Assembly (NCBI GenBank): GCA_021784255.1 | Contig: JAJXSZ010000204.1 | Location: 1-5,517 of the forward strand | Reading direction: 5' to 3' | Source of the DNA: Pseudomonadota bacterium | GTDB taxonomy: Bacteria > Pseudomonadota > Alphaproteobacteria > Acetobacterales > Acetobacteraceae | Length of the DNA: 5,517 nt | Part shown: piece by piece, positions 5,401-5,517 of the stretch | Layout: each line of letters begins with the position of its first letter | How positions within the stretch are numbered: the first letter of the stretch is position 1 | Program-made: the position numbers and the translations under genes | Notes under the pieces: model-generated | Told to the model about the DNA's origin: nothing | What the model saw: only the letters and a program-made list of their open reading frames with translations | The model's database searches: none

Positions 5401-5517
5401 CCGCCTCATACCTCGCGGCGAGCGTATCGAGCAGGCGCACGCCGAACCCGCTCGGTCCCGCCGCGTGGTCCTCGTCCGCCTCCTCATGTGCCTCGACGCC
5501 GGCGATGTCGAGATGCG
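5393..5517 (-). CDS. pepA: Leucyl aminopeptidase (M17), C-terminal end, cut by window edge
   Basis: Only the last 40 codons are present; the gene continues beyond the right edge. The fragment starts HLDIAGVEAHEE, matching the 'W-A-H-L-D-I-A-G' segment near the end of M17 leucyl aminopeptidases. It ends with GPSGFGVRLLDTLAARYE, matching the conserved closing helix (G-x-G-V-R-L-L). The full enzyme is a hexameric, two-metal cytosolic aminopeptidase that removes N-terminal leucine and other residues; its catalytic residues lie outside this window. The frame ends with TGA at 5393-5395, inside the first codons of holC (8-bp overlap), so it is the upstream partner of an operon. The identity rests on a short stretch plus the classic pepA–holC neighbourhood. 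Confidence 0.78.
   Translation of the reverse strand, partial: HLDIAGVEAHEEADEDHAAGPSGFGVRLLDTLAARYEADG

Noticed and set aside
5401..5487. Upstream extension of the holC frame by 29 codons
   Set aside because: The stretch encodes the pepA C-terminus in another frame, and the HolC family N-terminus begins at ATG 5400.
1..5517. CRISPR arrays, insertion sequences, phage genes, tRNA genes
   Set aside because: No repeated spacer-like units, transposase or integrase motifs, or cloverleaf-like segments were seen on either strand.

Overview
The window is high-GC DNA (strong G/C at third codon positions) whose gene content fits an alphaproteobacterium. The leucyl aminopeptidase–holC pair, a small DUF1127 protein, an LrhA/VtlR-like LysR regulator and a MocR-type regulator are all at home there. 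A Rhodospirillales/Acetobacteraceae-like host is my guess from codon use and protein style; no marker gene in the window settles it. All genes look intact except the one cut by the right edge. I see no mobile element, CRISPR array, tRNA or rRNA.

Layout, left to right. (1) 1-165 is non-coding leader with a near-perfect FNR/FixK-type palindrome at 100-113. It precedes a small 'host attachment' family protein (166-633, +). (2) A LysR regulator (602-1546, -) converges on that gene and overlaps its 3' end by 32 bp. (3) A 99-bp AT-rich divergent promoter region separates the LysR gene from a 56-residue DUF1127 protein (1646-1816, +). (4) A strong GC hairpin (1825-1861) lies between the DUF1127 gene and the convergent MocR-type GntR/aminotransferase regulator (1923-3308, -). 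(5) A 54-bp divergent promoter region leads into a two-gene operon: a LysE/RhtB amino-acid exporter (3363-3962, +) and a PhzF-family isomerase (3959-4888, +), joined by an ATGA overlap. (6) After a hairpin at 4900-4930 come convergent housekeeping genes on the minus strand: holC (DNA polymerase III chi, 4942-5400) and the last 40 codons of pepA (5393-5517), overlapping by 8 bp.

Two regulator/target units stand out. The first is the LysR regulator divergent from the DUF1127 gene, which recalls the VtlR arrangement in Rhizobiales. The second is the MocR regulator divergent from the lysE–phzF operon, probably a PLP- or amino-acid-responsive switch for exporting and modifying a small amine or amino acid. 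Nothing here amounts to a clearly new molecular system; the value lies in these regulatory pairings and the candidate operator sites.
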